Below are positions 1-7,964 of a DNA stretch of 64,000 bases, one piece after another. The DNA comes from JBFLYH01 sp964630235 (GTDB lineage Bacteria; Oederibacteriota; JAAXVQ01; JAUVAV01). The notes below the pieces were generated by a model. It ran no database searches and was not told the DNA's origin. It saw nothing but the letters and a program-made list of their open reading frames with translations. Each line of letters starts with the position of its first letter. The stretch's first letter is position 1. The translations under genes were made by a program, and so were the position numbers. The DNA lies in NCBI GenBank assembly GCA_964630235.1, contig CAZVUO010000001.1, forward strand, positions 1,054,001 through 1,118,000, given 5' to 3'.

Positions 1-19
1 CGGCATTTCAAACACTAAC

Positions 20-299
20 AGGGTGCTGAAAAACCCGAATAGATTCCGCTAGCACCCTGCACTGGCCCTTCAGGATAGAGCAGGCTGGTAGGGCCAGCAC
101 CTGACGGTTACCCCATGAAAAATCTCTGATTTTTCATGGGGTATTCCACGCGGCGCGATCGATGAATACCCTTGCGGCAAAGCCGCAGGGGATACAGATG
201 TCATACCCCGAGCCAGGGCTCCGCTCTTGTTCACGCCGTAGATACGGTGGAGTAAAGGCGAAGGGGTAAAAAGTCCGCTCTGCGGACTTTTTCATCAGC
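20..299. repeat. dispersed composite hairpin element, copy 1
   Basis: This gene-free stretch holds three hairpin modules in a row. The first (about 20-58) has arms GGGTGCTG... and ...AGCACCCT. The second (about 112-147) pairs ACCCCATGAAAAATC with GATTTTTCATGGGGT. The third (268-292) pairs AAAAAGTCCGC with GCGGACTTTTT. The same modules in the same order recur at 18590-18716, and the first two recur inverted at 46617-46705. Copy 1 carries about 120 extra bases between modules two and three. It looks like a non-coding repeat; I see no transposase. Confidence 0.75.
268..292. terminator. terminator-like hairpin
   Basis: An 11-base stem with A-run and T-run flanks (AAAAAGTCCGC, loop TCT, GCGGACTTTTT). 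It could end transcription arriving from the left, or be only the third module of the dispersed element. Confidence 0.45.
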
Positions 300-323
300 C
301 TACTGAGCCGGGAGACGGCTGCC

Positions 324-671
324 ATGACCCAGAACCGAAGGATCGAATACCGCCTGCAGGCCGACCTGCGCGTGCTCAACTTCGAACTGCCCGATGCGCC
401 GGAGGAATCCGCCACGGGCGTGATCCGGGAGCTGTCCGCGTCGGGCTGCAGGCTGGAATGCTCCGTGCCCCTCCAGGTCGGGCAGGCGCTCACGCTCAGT
501 TTCAAACTGCTCGACGGGCACCAGGTGGACGGCGTACAGGCCCGCGTGATCCGGCGGCTGTCCCAGCGTTCGCGGCGCGTGGTGGCGCTGGAGTTTGTGG
601 GACTGCCGGAGACCGCGCAATACTTGATCCGGGAATACATTGTGTGGCGGGAAGCGCAAGTGAGCAATTGA
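324..671 (+). CDS. PilZ domain protein
   Basis: A 115-residue single-domain protein. Residues 6-10 give the RxxxR signature of PilZ domains and residues 36-41 (ELSASG) sit at the [D/N]xSxxG position, with Glu in place of Asp/Asn. The rest fits the six-strand PilZ barrel. PilZ domains bind cyclic di-GMP, often as adaptors for motility, pili or polysaccharide export. The altered acidic position may weaken binding. It stands alone, 56 bases before purD. Three further PilZ genes or fragments lie in the window at 22.1, 23.9 and 34.0 kb. Confidence 0.75.
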   Translation: MTQNRRIEYRLQADLRVLNFELPDAPEESATGVIRELSASGCRLECSVPLQVGQALTLSFKLLDGHQVDGVQARVIRRLSQRSRRVVALEFVGLPETAQYLIREYIVWREAQVSN

Positions 672-727
672 GCAATAGAAAACAGCGCAATGGATAAAAG
701 ACGTTTCGCGATAGGGAAGGGGAACCC

Positions 728-2017
728 ATGAAAGTCATGGTCATCGGCGGCGGCGGCAGGGAACACGCCCTGGTTTGGGCCGCGCGGCGGTCGCCGCGGG
801 TCCACGAGGTGCTGGCCGCGCCGGGAAGCGCGGGCATGGCTAGCGAGGCCACGTGTCTGCCCATCAACGCGGACGACCTCGTCGGACTGGTCGGGATCGC
901 GGAACAGGAACGGCCTGATCTGGTGCTGGTCGGCCCCGAACTGCCGCTGACCCTGGGCGTGGTGGACCGTCTGAAGGCCGCCGGGATTCCGGCCTTCGGA
1001 CCCGTAGCCGCCTGCGCCCGCCTGGAAGGCAGTAAGCATTTTGCCAAGCAGTTCATGGAAAAATACCGGATCCCGACCGCGCGGTCCGTCACGGTGGACA
1101 GTCTGGCCGCGGCTGAAGCCGCGCTCGGCCGGTTCACACTTCCCGTGGTGGTTAAAGCGGACGGCCTGGCGGCCGGCAAGGGCGTGACCGTGGCCGCCAC
1201 CCGGGACGAAGCCCTGGGCGCGCTGCGCCAGATCTTCGAGGCGCGCGTCTTCGGGGCCGCGGGCGACCGCGTGGTCCTCGAGGAATTCCTGGCCGGCGAG
1301 GAAGCCAGCGTGCTGGCCCTGTGCGACGGCCGCACGGCAATTCCTCTGCTCCCGGCGCAGGACCACAAGCGCATTTTCGACCAGGACCAGGGTCCGAACA
1401 CCGGCGGCATGGGCGCCTATGCGCCCGCGCCCGCGGTGACGCCCGAGATCCTGAAGCGCGTGCAGCGCGAGATCCTGGACCCCGTGATCGCGGGCATGCG
1501 GGCCGAGGGAACGCCGTACCAGGGCGTGCTGTACGCGGGCCTGATGCTCACCGCGGACGGGCCCAAGGTCATCGAGTTCAACTGCCGCTTCGGCGATCCG
1601 GAGACCCAGGCCGTGCTGCCGCTTTTGGCCTCGGACCTGGTGGAACTGGCGCAAGCATGCGTGGACGGCGCGCTGGACCAGCATCCCGTGTCCTGGAAAC
1701 CCGGGGCCGCGGTCTGCGTGGTTCTGGCCGCGCCGGGATATCCCGGGTCCTATCCCAAGGACCTGCCGATCACCGGACTGACCGAAGCGGAGTTGATCCC
1801 GGAGATCACGGTCTGGCACGCGGGCACGGGCTGGCAGGACGGCCGCTGGGTCACGCAGGGCGGCCGGGTGCTGAACGTGGTGGCGCGGGCCGAAACCCTG
1901 GACCAGGCCGTGAACCGCGTCTACCAGGCCGTAAGCCGGATCCAGTTCAAGGGCGCGCATTACCGGCGCGACATCGCCCAGCGCGCGTTGCAGCCCGGTC
2001 TCTACGCTGGGCGGTAG
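728..2017 (+). CDS. purD: phosphoribosylamine--glycine ligase (GAR synthetase)
   Basis: This 429-residue enzyme makes glycinamide ribonucleotide from phosphoribosylamine, glycine and ATP in de novo purine synthesis. The N-domain starts with the glycine-rich GGGGREHA (7-14). The ATP-grasp domain shows KADGLAAGKG (143-152), LEEFLAGEEAS (184-194) and EFNCRFGDPETQ (283-294), which hold the ATP and metal ligands. The length is that of typical bacterial PurD. The start has AGGGAAGGGGA just upstream. purE follows 24 bases after the stop, so the two are probably co-transcribed. Confidence 0.97.
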   Translation: MKVMVIGGGGREHALVWAARRSPRVHEVLAAPGSAGMASEATCLPINADDLVGLVGIAEQERPDLVLVGPELPLTLGVVDRLKAAGIPAFGPVAACARLEGSKHFAKQFMEKYRIPTARSVTVDSLAAAEAALGRFTLPVVVKADGLAAGKGVTVAATRDEALGALRQIFEARVFGAAGDRVVLEEFLAGEEASVLALCDGRTAIPLLPAQDHKRIFDQDQGPNTGGMGAYAPAPAVTPEILKRVQREILDPVIAGMRAEGTPYQGVLYAGLMLTADGPKVIEFNCRFGDPETQAVLPLLASDLVELAQACVDGALDQHPVSWKPGAAVCVVLAAPGYPGSYPKDLPITGLTEAELIPEITVWHAGTGWQDGRWVTQGGRVLNVVARAETLDQAVNRVYQAVSRIQFKGAHYRRDIAQRALQPGLYAGR

Positions 2018-2041
2018 CCCCGGAACCATCAAGGAGGAGTC

Positions 2042-2572
2042 ATGATGCAGGATAAAGCGTTTGTGGGAATCGTGGTGGGAAGCGATTCGGATCTTCCCGT
2101 GCTGCAGGAAACCGTGAAAATGCTCGAGTACCTGGGCGTCGGCTACGATCTGACCATCGCCTCGGCGCACCGCTCGCCTGGCCGGGTGCGCGAATGGGTG
2201 CAGGCGCTCGAAAAGCGCGGCGCCGAGGTGATCATCGCCGGCGCCGGCGGCGCGGCCCACCTGCCCGGCGTGATCGCGGGCGAAACCCTTCTGCCGGTCA
2301 TCGGCATCCCCATGCCCACGCTGTACTTCAATGGAGAGGATTCGCTCCTGTCCATCGTGCAGATGCCCTCCGGCGTGCCGGTCGCGGCCATGGCCGTGGG
2401 CAAGAACGGCGCCACCAACGCGGCCCTGTTCGCGGCCCAGATCCTCGCGCGCAAATATCCCCCGGTCGCCGACGCACTCAAGAAGTTCCGCGGCGAGCTG
2501 CTGCAGGGCGTCGAGAAAAAAGCGGCCAAACTGGCCCAGCTGGGCCTGGACAAATACATCGAGACCATGTAA
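2042..2572 (+). CDS. purE: N5-carboxyaminoimidazole ribonucleotide mutase
   Basis: A 176-residue PurE that moves the carboxyl group of N5-CAIR to give CAIR in purine synthesis. The class motifs are clear: GSDSDLPV (13-20), SAHRSPGR (41-48, catalytic His) and GAGGAAHLPG (67-76). AAGGAGG lies just before the ATG. It follows purD and precedes the HAD-Sua5 fusion by 13 bases. No purK, the usual partner of a class I PurE, is in the window, so the choice between class I and class II rests on sequence alone and I leave it open. Confidence 0.95.
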   Translation: MMQDKAFVGIVVGSDSDLPVLQETVKMLEYLGVGYDLTIASAHRSPGRVREWVQALEKRGAEVIIAGAGGAAHLPGVIAGETLLPVIGIPMPTLYFNGEDSLLSIVQMPSGVPVAAMAVGKNGATNAALFAAQILARKYPPVADALKKFRGELLQGVEKKAAKLAQLGLDKYIETM

Positions 2573-2585
2573 GCCCGCTGGCCGC

Positions 2586-3833
2586 ATGCCTCCGCTGTTT
2601 CCGCCTTTGCGCGCCATCGTATTCGACCTGGATGGCACGCTCTACCGAAGCGCCCGGCTGAACCGGGCATACGAGCGATCCGTGTACCGCGTCGTGGCCC
2701 AGACCCTGCGCGTGACCCCGGCCGAGGCCCGCCGCCGTTTCGACGCCGAGTACGCGCGTTTGCGCGGACGCTTGCGGCGCACGCCTTCCAAGCTCTACAC
2801 CCTGACGCAGCTCGGCATCTCGGACCAGGACTGGGCCAGGGCCGCGGGCCGGTGGATCAAACCGCATCTGTATTTGCGGCCCGACCCGCGTCTGCGCCGG
2901 ACGCTGCTGGCCCTGCGCCCGCACGTGAAGCTGGCCGTGGTCACCAACAACCACCGGGGCAACCTGCTCGCCACCCTGCGGGTTCTGGGCGTGGAGGACT
3001 GCTTCGACGACCTGCTGGCGCTGTCCGACACGCGCCTGTTCAAGCCGTCCAGCCGCCTGTACCGCTTGAGCGCGGAACGGCTGGCCGTGGACCCGGCGGA
3101 CTGCCTGTCCGTGGGTGACCGGTACGAGCTGGACCTGGCGCCCGCGGCCCAGGCCGGCATGCATACCCTGCTGGTTCAGCGGCTGGATGATTTGTACCGC
3201 CTGCCCGAACGGGTGCGGCCGGCAAGCGGGACCTGGCTTCCCACGCGCACGCCGGCCCAGCGCCGCCGGGCCGTGGCCGCCGCGGCCGCGTGCCTGCGCG
3301 CCGGCCGGCTCGCGGTCATGCCCACGGACACGGTCTACGGCCTGGCCGCCATACCGACACCTTCCGCCGTGCGCTGGATTTTCCGCGCCAAAGGACGGCC
3401 TGAACGCCATCCTCTCGTCCTGCTGCTGTCCGACCCCGCCTCAGCCGGCCGCTTCGCCCGCTTTAGCGGTCAGGCGCGGGAACTGGCCCGGCGCTACTGG
3501 CCAGGCCCCTTGACCCTGGTTCTGCCGGCCAAGCCCGGCACGCCGTGGGCGCGGCTGACCCGCAGCCAGGGGACCGTGGCTCTGCGCGTGCCGGCGCACA
3601 GCCTGGCGCGCGAGATCATCCGGCGCTGTGGCGGTGTCTTAGCCGTGACCTCGGCCAATGTTTCCGGCCTCCCGGCGCCGGCGAAAAGCAGAGATATTCC
3701 AAGCCAAATCAGGGCATTCAGCGGCTGCCTGGTGGCAGGGGACAAGGGGCTGGAAGCCCAGCCTTCGGCAGTGGTCAAGGTTGCTGGCCAAGGCCTTCAG
3801 GTGCTGAGACCGGGCCGGCTGAAACTGGGATAA
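2586..3833 (+). CDS. HAD-family phosphatase fused to Sua5/YrdC (threonylcarbamoyl-AMP synthase) domain
   Basis: The 415-residue protein has two enzyme domains in one frame. Residues 1-205 are a HAD phosphatase: FDLDGT (13-18) with nucleophile Asp14, VVTNN (117-121), FKPSS lysine (about 152) and SVGDRYELD (174-182). Residues 225-415 are a Sua5/YrdC domain: PTDTVYGL (245-252), KGRPERHP (268-275), WPGPLT and VTSANVSG. Sua5/YrdC proteins make threonylcarbamoyl-AMP for the t6A modification of ANN-decoding tRNAs. The C-terminal SUA5 domain of long Sua5 forms is absent. The start was chosen at the ATG 13 bases after purE, because upstream codons in frame lie inside purE. The HAD substrate is unknown. 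Confidence 0.9.
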   Translation: MPPLFPPLRAIVFDLDGTLYRSARLNRAYERSVYRVVAQTLRVTPAEARRRFDAEYARLRGRLRRTPSKLYTLTQLGISDQDWARAAGRWIKPHLYLRPDPRLRRTLLALRPHVKLAVVTNNHRGNLLATLRVLGVEDCFDDLLALSDTRLFKPSSRLYRLSAERLAVDPADCLSVGDRYELDLAPAAQAGMHTLLVQRLDDLYRLPERVRPASGTWLPTRTPAQRRRAVAAAAACLRAGRLAVMPTDTVYGLAAIPTPSAVRWIFRAKGRPERHPLVLLLSDPASAGRFARFSGQARELARRYWPGPLTLVLPAKPGTPWARLTRSQGTVALRVPAHSLAREIIRRCGGVLAVTSANVSGLPAPAKSRDIPSQIRAFSGCLVAGDKGLEAQPSAVVKVAGQGLQVLRPGRLKLG

Positions 3834-3880
3834 ATCCCAAAAAAGACCGCAACCAAAAGGACACGACGGGGTTTCAGGTG

Positions 3881-4474
3881 ATGAAGGATCAAATCGCGCG
3901 GGACGAGGATGTCACTTTGATCCGGCGCTGGCAGGCCGGCGAGGAAGCCGCCTTGACCGCGCTGGTGGACAAATACCGGGAGCGGGTGAGAGCCGTGGCC
4001 TACCGGTTTCTGCAAAATCAGACCGAGGCGGAAGACATCGCCCAAGAGACTTTTATCCGGCTGGTCCAGGCGCGGGACCGCTACGCCCCGCGCGCCAAGT
4101 TCAGTTCCTACCTCTTCACCATTGCCAACCACTTGTGCCTGAACGCCCTGCGCCACCGCAAGCGGCATCCCACGCAAAGCATGGACGCGCCGGTTTCGGA
4201 AGAAGCGGACGCCCCGGCCCGGCAGTGGGCCGACGCCTCGGCCAAGTCGGCCGTGCAGGTGCTGGAAGAAGAGGAACGGCTGGTCATGGTCCGGCAGGCA
4301 GTAGACAGCCTTCCGCCGGACGAGCGCATGGCCCTGATCCTTGACCACTGGGAAGAACAGCCGCTGGAGCAGATCGCCGAAGTGCTGCGCAAGAGTGTGC
4401 CCGCGGTGAAGTCAATCTTGTTCCGGGCCCGGGCCAAACTGCGCATCAGCCTGGCCGCATACTGCCAGAAGTAA
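3881..4474 (+). CDS. ECF-type RNA polymerase sigma factor
   Basis: The 197-residue protein has sigma region 2 at about 12-90, including the DIAQETFIRL helix, and region 4 at about 135-190 with the PPDERMALIL and VRQAV-type helices and the LRKSVPAVKSILFRARAKLR recognition helix. The 45-residue linker is rich in Ala and acidic residues. It lacks regions 1 and 3, as ECF factors do. The next gene, 17 bases on, is a zinc-binding anti-sigma factor, so this sigma is probably held at the membrane until an envelope signal frees it. The start is the ATG after CAGGTG; upstream in-frame codons overlap the Sua5 gene. Confidence 0.93.
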   Translation: MKDQIARDEDVTLIRRWQAGEEAALTALVDKYRERVRAVAYRFLQNQTEAEDIAQETFIRLVQARDRYAPRAKFSSYLFTIANHLCLNALRHRKRHPTQSMDAPVSEEADAPARQWADASAKSAVQVLEEEERLVMVRQAVDSLPPDERMALILDHWEEQPLEQIAEVLRKSVPAVKSILFRARAKLRISLAAYCQK

Positions 4475-4491
4475 CTTGAAAGGAGGACGCC

Positions 4492-4974
4492 ATGGACTGC
4501 CTGCACTGCCGTGAACACATGGATGACTACGTGAGAGGCAGGCTGCTTCCGGAAGCGGAGGAAGCGCTCGAACGCCACCTGGCCGGCTGTGTCGGATGCC
4601 GCGAGGAGCTCGAGCAGGTGCGCCGGTTCCGCGGCCTGCTCTCGGCCTGGCAGGTGCCGCCCGCGCGTCCCGGGTTCGAAACCCGCCTGGCCGCCCGCCT
4701 GCGGGAAGCCCGGACGCAAAAGCAGGGGCGCCCGGTCTGGTTCAGCTGGCCGGTGTGGTCCGGCGCGGCGGCCTTGCTGCTGGTCGCGGTTAGCGGGGCG
4801 CTGTGGTGGCACTCCAGCCGGCTTGACCCGCGGGAAAACCGGGAACTGGTGACCGCGGCCGTGGCGCAGGACCTGGACCTGTACGAGAACCTCGACCTGC
4901 TGCAGGACCTGGACCTGTTCGAACACTGGGACGAGATCGAAGTGCTGGATCCGGCGGTCAACGAACCGTCGTGA
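4492..4974 (+). CDS. zinc-finger anti-sigma factor, single-pass membrane protein
   Basis: A 160-residue protein. The N-terminal ZAS-type domain has His29-x3-Cys33-x2-Cys36, plus Cys3 and Cys6. One membrane span lies at about 88-106. The outer tail (126-152) is acidic and repetitive, with alternating leucine and acidic residues (DLDLYENLDLLQDLDLFEHW). ZAS proteins bind and silence their ECF sigma factor. A strong AAAGGAGG precedes the start, and it directly follows the sigma gene. The tail resembles the next small secreted protein in style, which suggests a shared interaction surface outside the cytoplasmic membrane. Confidence 0.88.
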   Translation: MDCLHCREHMDDYVRGRLLPEAEEALERHLAGCVGCREELEQVRRFRGLLSAWQVPPARPGFETRLAARLREARTQKQGRPVWFSWPVWSGAAALLLVAVSGALWWHSSRLDPRENRELVTAAVAQDLDLYENLDLLQDLDLFEHWDEIEVLDPAVNEPS

Positions 4975-5210
4975 ACCTGCGCTGGATGTGCCTCACGCTC
5001 GCCGGGCTCTGTTCCGCGGCCGGCATGGCCCTGGCGGCCGGCTATCTGCCGTCTCCGCCCTCGGTAGAGGAGAATGCGGCCGCGGAGGAAGATCTCGAAG
5101 TGCCGGAGGCGTGGGAGATGCTGGAGGACCTGGAAATGCTGGAAGACCTGGAAATCTTGGAAACCCTCACCCCGGAGCAATGGGCGGGTTTTGAGAAGGA
5201 GGCGAACTAA
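4971..5210 (+). CDS. small secreted acidic leucine-repeat protein
   Basis: A 79-residue product starting at GTG, which overlaps the anti-sigma stop codon by four bases (GTGA). A signal peptide spans about 1-23. The mature part is very acidic and carries back-to-back LEDLEM/LEDLEI units (about 46-66). I do not recognise a family. Tight coupling to the anti-sigma gene and the similar Leu/Asp-Glu pattern in that protein's periplasmic tail suggest the two are partners or share a target, possibly the basic repeat protein encoded next. Confidence 0.65.
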   Translation: MNLRWMCLTLAGLCSAAGMALAAGYLPSPPSVEENAAAEEDLEVPEAWEMLEDLEMLEDLEILETLTPEQWAGFEKEAN

Positions 5211-5211
5211 C

Positions 5212-5763
5212 ATGCGCCGCTGGATGATCGTGATGGTGCTTGCCGCGGCCGCGGCGATGGCCGGCGCCCTGTCCGCGCGAGCGGAGCAAGCCCCTTCGCA
5301 GGGGGAGATCCGGGAACAACAGCCGGATCCGCGGTGGGAAAAATGGCGGAACCTGTCACCCGAAGAACGCCAGGCCCTTAAGGAGCGCCGTCGCGCCTGG
5401 CGGAAACTCGACCCGGAGAAACAGGCCCGTCTCAAGGACCGCTGGGAGCGCTTTCGCAGTTTGCCGCCGGAACAGCAGGAGCGGATCCGGAAAAATTTCA
5501 GCCGCTTTGCCGGCCTGTCGCCCGAAGAGCGCAAGGCCATGCGGGAACGCTGGGCCGATTGGGAAACCCTGCCGCCCGAGAAGCGGGAGCGGGTCCGCCG
5601 CAACTACGAGCGCTTCCGCGAACTCAGCCCGGAACAGCGCCAGCGCTGGCTTGAACGCTACCGCTCCTGGCGGAACCTGTCGCCCGAGGAGCGCCAGCAG
5701 CTGCGGGAACGGATGAAACAGCGCCGCCCTCCCCGGGAGAACCAGGAGCGACGGCGGGACTGA
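5212..5763 (+). CDS. DUF3106-like secreted basic repeat protein
   Basis: A 183-residue protein with a signal peptide (about 1-25) followed by seven tandem 18-residue repeats (about 45-170). Each has an aromatic start, a Leu-x-Pro-Glu-[EQ] turn and a basic helix, of the form W-R-x-L-S-P-E-E-R-Q. This fits DUF3106, a family I know as neighbours of ECF sigma factors in other bacteria. The repeats are rich in Arg and Lys, opposite in charge to the preceding small protein and the anti-sigma tail. AGGAGG lies before the ATG. It probably acts in the periplasm as sensor or effector of this stress circuit. Confidence 0.8.
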   Translation: MRRWMIVMVLAAAAAMAGALSARAEQAPSQGEIREQQPDPRWEKWRNLSPEERQALKERRRAWRKLDPEKQARLKDRWERFRSLPPEQQERIRKNFSRFAGLSPEERKAMRERWADWETLPPEKRERVRRNYERFRELSPEQRQRWLERYRSWRNLSPEERQQLRERMKQRRPPRENQERRRD

Positions 5764-5843
5764 CCGGCGGCCGAAAGACCCGGAGGCCTGCATCCGCCAA
5801 TTGAAGAACCGGGGACAGTGCGAAAGGTTTGCGGCGTGTCGTG

Positions 5844-5878
5844 AAACCAAAAAGCCCGCTTTGCGGGCTTTTTGGTTT
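5844..5878. terminator. bidirectional terminator
   Basis: A near-perfect inverted repeat, AAACCAAAAAGCCCGC with GCGGGCTTTTTGGTTT, with a GC core and T-runs on both strands. It sits between convergent genes (the DUF3106 protein and the minus-strand TadE gene) and can serve both. Confidence 0.85.
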
Positions 5879-5883
5879 CTAGG

Positions 5884-6333
5884 CTAATTTTTCAGGCTGT
5901 TGATCAGGTCCATCAGGGCGTCGAACCCTTTTTCGGCGAGTTCCGGCGCCTTGGGGGTCTCGATGTATGCGATCACCGCGCTTTTAGCGGATATCTCGAA
6001 ACCGTCGGGTTTGTAGAGGCGGAAAAAGCCGATGGGCCTGACCGTGTAGCGGACCGTGACCACGCGCCCTTCTTTTTCCTGGTTTCCATGCGCCGGGTCA
6101 ACGCGGCAGCCGGGCAGTATGCGCTGGATATGCGATTGGGGCACCTGAAACTGAGCGTGGTTGAATAAGTTGCTGTATTTCGCCGCCTCGCGGGCCGCGG
6201 TCTGGCAGCGCATCTGGGCCGCGCCGATCCAGATCAGCTGGATAATGCCCGTGGTAAAGAGCGCGAAGAGAAATACCACCAGCGCCAGTTCCACCACGGC
6301 CTGGCCGTGCTCGTTCCTCCGCAAGCGGGTCAT
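5884..6333 (-). CDS. TadE-like pseudopilin
   Basis: The 149-residue protein has a short basic N-terminus followed by GQAVVELALV (10-19) and a hydrophobic helix to about 36, the TadE/TadG prepilin-like signature. The C-terminal 110 residues form a soluble domain. TadE-type pseudopilins are cleaved by the CpaA-type peptidase (a candidate lies at 7965) and help assemble the Flp pilus. The start is the ATG that overlaps the upstream PAS gene's stop (ATGA), so the two are translationally coupled. Confidence 0.82.
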   Translation of the reverse strand: MTRLRRNEHGQAVVELALVVFLFALFTTGIIQLIWIGAAQMRCQTAAREAAKYSNLFNHAQFQVPQSHIQRILPGCRVDPAHGNQEKEGRVVTVRYTVRPIGFFRLYKPDGFEISAKSAVIAYIETPKAPELAEKGFDALMDLINSLKN

Positions 6334-7271
6334 TCCAGTGTCACCAGCGCCAGTTCCCAATCAGCCGAAGCCGGCGTGCAGCGGAGCGTGACCGACAACC
6401 CGGGCTCTTTGGGGCGCAAGCTGAGCTTGGAACCGGCCGCGCGCTCCGGCGCGCGGATTGCTTCCTGGTAGAATTTCCGCAGGCTATCGGGCAGAGGGGC
6501 CTGCAGGATGTGCAGGCCTTCCAGTTCCTCGGGACGGCAGTTCAAGAGTTCATAGGCCAGGGCGTTTCCCGCCACCACGCGGTTGTCCCGGCCGATGGCC
6601 AGGGCCGCGGTTTTGAGCTCGGAGAGCAGCAGGCCGGCCAGGTGCGCGGGCAGGGCCGCGGCCGGGGGCGCCGGCCCCGCGGCCCGTTCGCGGGGGTCCA
6701 GCAGTTCAAACCGGCCCAGCCGGAAATAGGCGAACACCGCCAGGAGCAGGGAGGTCAGGAACAGCAGAACGTAGAAGCGCGCCACGTACACGCGTCGGCT
6801 TTGGGCCAGCGACGTTTCGTCGAAATACGCCCGCAGCAGTAGCTCTTCGTCGTGGGCCAGCGGCACCAGGATCACCGCGAAGGGACGCCCTTCCTGGCGC
6901 GCGAAGCTCAGCTCGGGCGTGACTGGGCGCGGTCCATTGAGCGGCCGGGTGGTTTTGCCCAGCCTATCCGGGTCTGAATGCAGGATGATCTTGCCCTGGC
7001 GGTCGAACACTTCGACTTTCTGCAGCTGTGGATGGATGCTCCGGACGGCTTTGAGGACCGCCAGGGCGGCCAGATCGTCCCCGGCCGAGAGCGAGCGGGA
7101 AAGCTGGTCGCCAAAATCCTTGGCGATCTGGGTGAGCAGTTTGCGGCTGGTCTCGAGGTACTGGCGCTGGGACAGGGTGCTTAAATAGGCCAGCACGAAC
7201 CATTGCACGAGCAGGGCCAGGAGCCCGACGCCGAGCGCCACGCTGGCGCGCCGGGAAAGGTGCGAGAGCAT
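6330..7271 (-). CDS. membrane sensor with extracytoplasmic domain and PAS-like domain
   Basis: A 313-residue protein. One span lies at 10-30 and another at about 162-183. Between them is a 130-residue outside domain with a Cache-like strand pattern (VEVFDRQGKIILHSDP at 87-102). The C-terminal part (about 220-313) reads like a PAS domain (IGRDNRVVAGNALAYELL). No kinase, HAMP or GGDEF output domain follows, so it may signal by protein contact. The start has AAGGAGG before it; codons further upstream come from an intergenic repeat. It precedes and overlaps the TadE gene. Confidence 0.7.
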   Translation of the reverse strand: MLSHLSRRASVALGVGLLALLVQWFVLAYLSTLSQRQYLETSRKLLTQIAKDFGDQLSRSLSAGDDLAALAVLKAVRSIHPQLQKVEVFDRQGKIILHSDPDRLGKTTRPLNGPRPVTPELSFARQEGRPFAVILVPLAHDEELLLRAYFDETSLAQSRRVYVARFYVLLFLTSLLLAVFAYFRLGRFELLDPRERAAGPAPPAAALPAHLAGLLLSELKTAALAIGRDNRVVAGNALAYELLNCRPEELEGLHILQAPLPDSLRKFYQEAIRAPERAAGSKLSLRPKEPGLSVTLRCTPASADWELALVTLE

Positions 7272-7274
7272 GCG

Positions 7275-7370
7275 TGCCTCCTTATTCTCCCCTAGCCCCT
7301 CCTTAGAAAGGAGGGGGACCGGAGACCCTTTGCTAAAGGGGGTTGAAGGGGGATTACTCACAATCTCATT
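7275..7370. repeat. dispersed 'cccctcc-tta-ggaggggg' repeat
   Basis: The stretch holds CCCCTCCTTAGAAAGGAGGGGG and a second, weaker inverted piece, followed by GATTACTCACAATCTC. The same words appear at 13412-13620, 17173-17348 and 24345-24425. Non-coding; the hairpin is about 9 bp. Confidence 0.7.
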
Positions 7371-7412
7371 TTAAGCCTGTCTGTGCGTTGCGGGCTGCAC
7401 ACGATATTGTGC

Positions 7413-7440
7413 TTGATTCCGGTTTCGCGCCTATTATATA
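7413..7440 (+). promoter_or_regulatory. candidate sigma70 promoter for the flp genes
   Basis: TTGATT and TATATA are 16 bases apart, about 90 bases before the first Flp pilin gene. The surrounding spacer is AT-richer than the neighbouring genes. Confidence 0.45.
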
Positions 7441-7529
7441 GTGCCATACAAGGCCGGTCAACGCGGTTGCGGCAACTAAAAAACCGCGAATGAAAATCAA
7501 CGCTGGACCGGTCTAATCCTTTGACCACC

Positions 7530-7730
7530 ATGGCTGATGTTTCTATGCGAAAAAAATACCGGGCATTCGTTTCGCGGCTGGCGCGCGGTTCCCGGGCCCA
7601 GTCGCTCACTGAATACATTCTGGTGATCGCTTTCATAGCCGTGGCCATCGGCCTGGCGTGGAGCACGTGGAACGGGCCGCTGGCCAGGTTCCTGAACGGA
7701 GTGTCGCAGGTTATCGTTAAAACCAGATAA
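7530..7730 (+). CDS. Flp/type IVb pilin-like protein
   Basis: A 66-residue product counted from the ATG. A basic leader ends in GSRA, then QSLTEYILVIAFIAVAIGLA. Cleavage after Ala puts Glu and Tyr at +5 and +6, as in Flp pilins. The rest is one hydrophobic helix and a short tail. It lies 44 bases before a second pilin and upstream of the prepilin peptidase. A TTG at 7521 is a possible alternative start. Confidence 0.8.
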   Translation: MADVSMRKKYRAFVSRLARGSRAQSLTEYILVIAFIAVAIGLAWSTWNGPLARFLNGVSQVIVKTR

Positions 7731-7774
7731 ACGGACACGTGGTGGTCCGAAACTTCATACCGAGGTGAGAGTCT

Positions 7775-7957
7775 ATGCTAAAAAAAATGCGGAAATTGCT
7801 CAAAGGGAACAGAGGACAAGGATTGGTGGAATATATCCTGATCATCGCCCTGGTGGCGGTCCTCGCGATTGCTGTCCTACGCGGTTTTGGCGGTAAAATC
7901 GGCGAGTGGTTCAATCGCGCCGAAAATAAATTGGATCAGGCGATTCCAGAGAACTGA
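7775..7957 (+). CDS. Flp/type IVb pilin
   Basis: A 60-residue pilin precursor. KGNRG is followed by QGLVEYILII; cleavage after the Gly places Glu at +5 and Tyr at +6, the classic Flp pattern. The mature helix is AVLAIAVLRGF and the tail is short. GAGGTGAGAG precedes the start. It is probably the major Flp subunit, with the previous gene as a paralogue. It lies 7 bases before the peptidase gene. Confidence 0.88.
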   Translation: MLKKMRKLLKGNRGQGLVEYILIIALVAVLAIAVLRGFGGKIGEWFNRAENKLDQAIPEN

Positions 7958-7964
7958 AAAATGA

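Noticed and set aside
134..2638. Very long open frame on the minus strand across purD and purE
   Set aside because: It is antisense to two clear purine genes; its translation is low in pattern, and GC-rich DNA leaves such frames open.
7281..7361. 30-residue N-terminal extension of the PAS sensor
   Set aside because: Those codons lie in the dispersed repeat, and AAGGAGG precedes the ATG at 7271.
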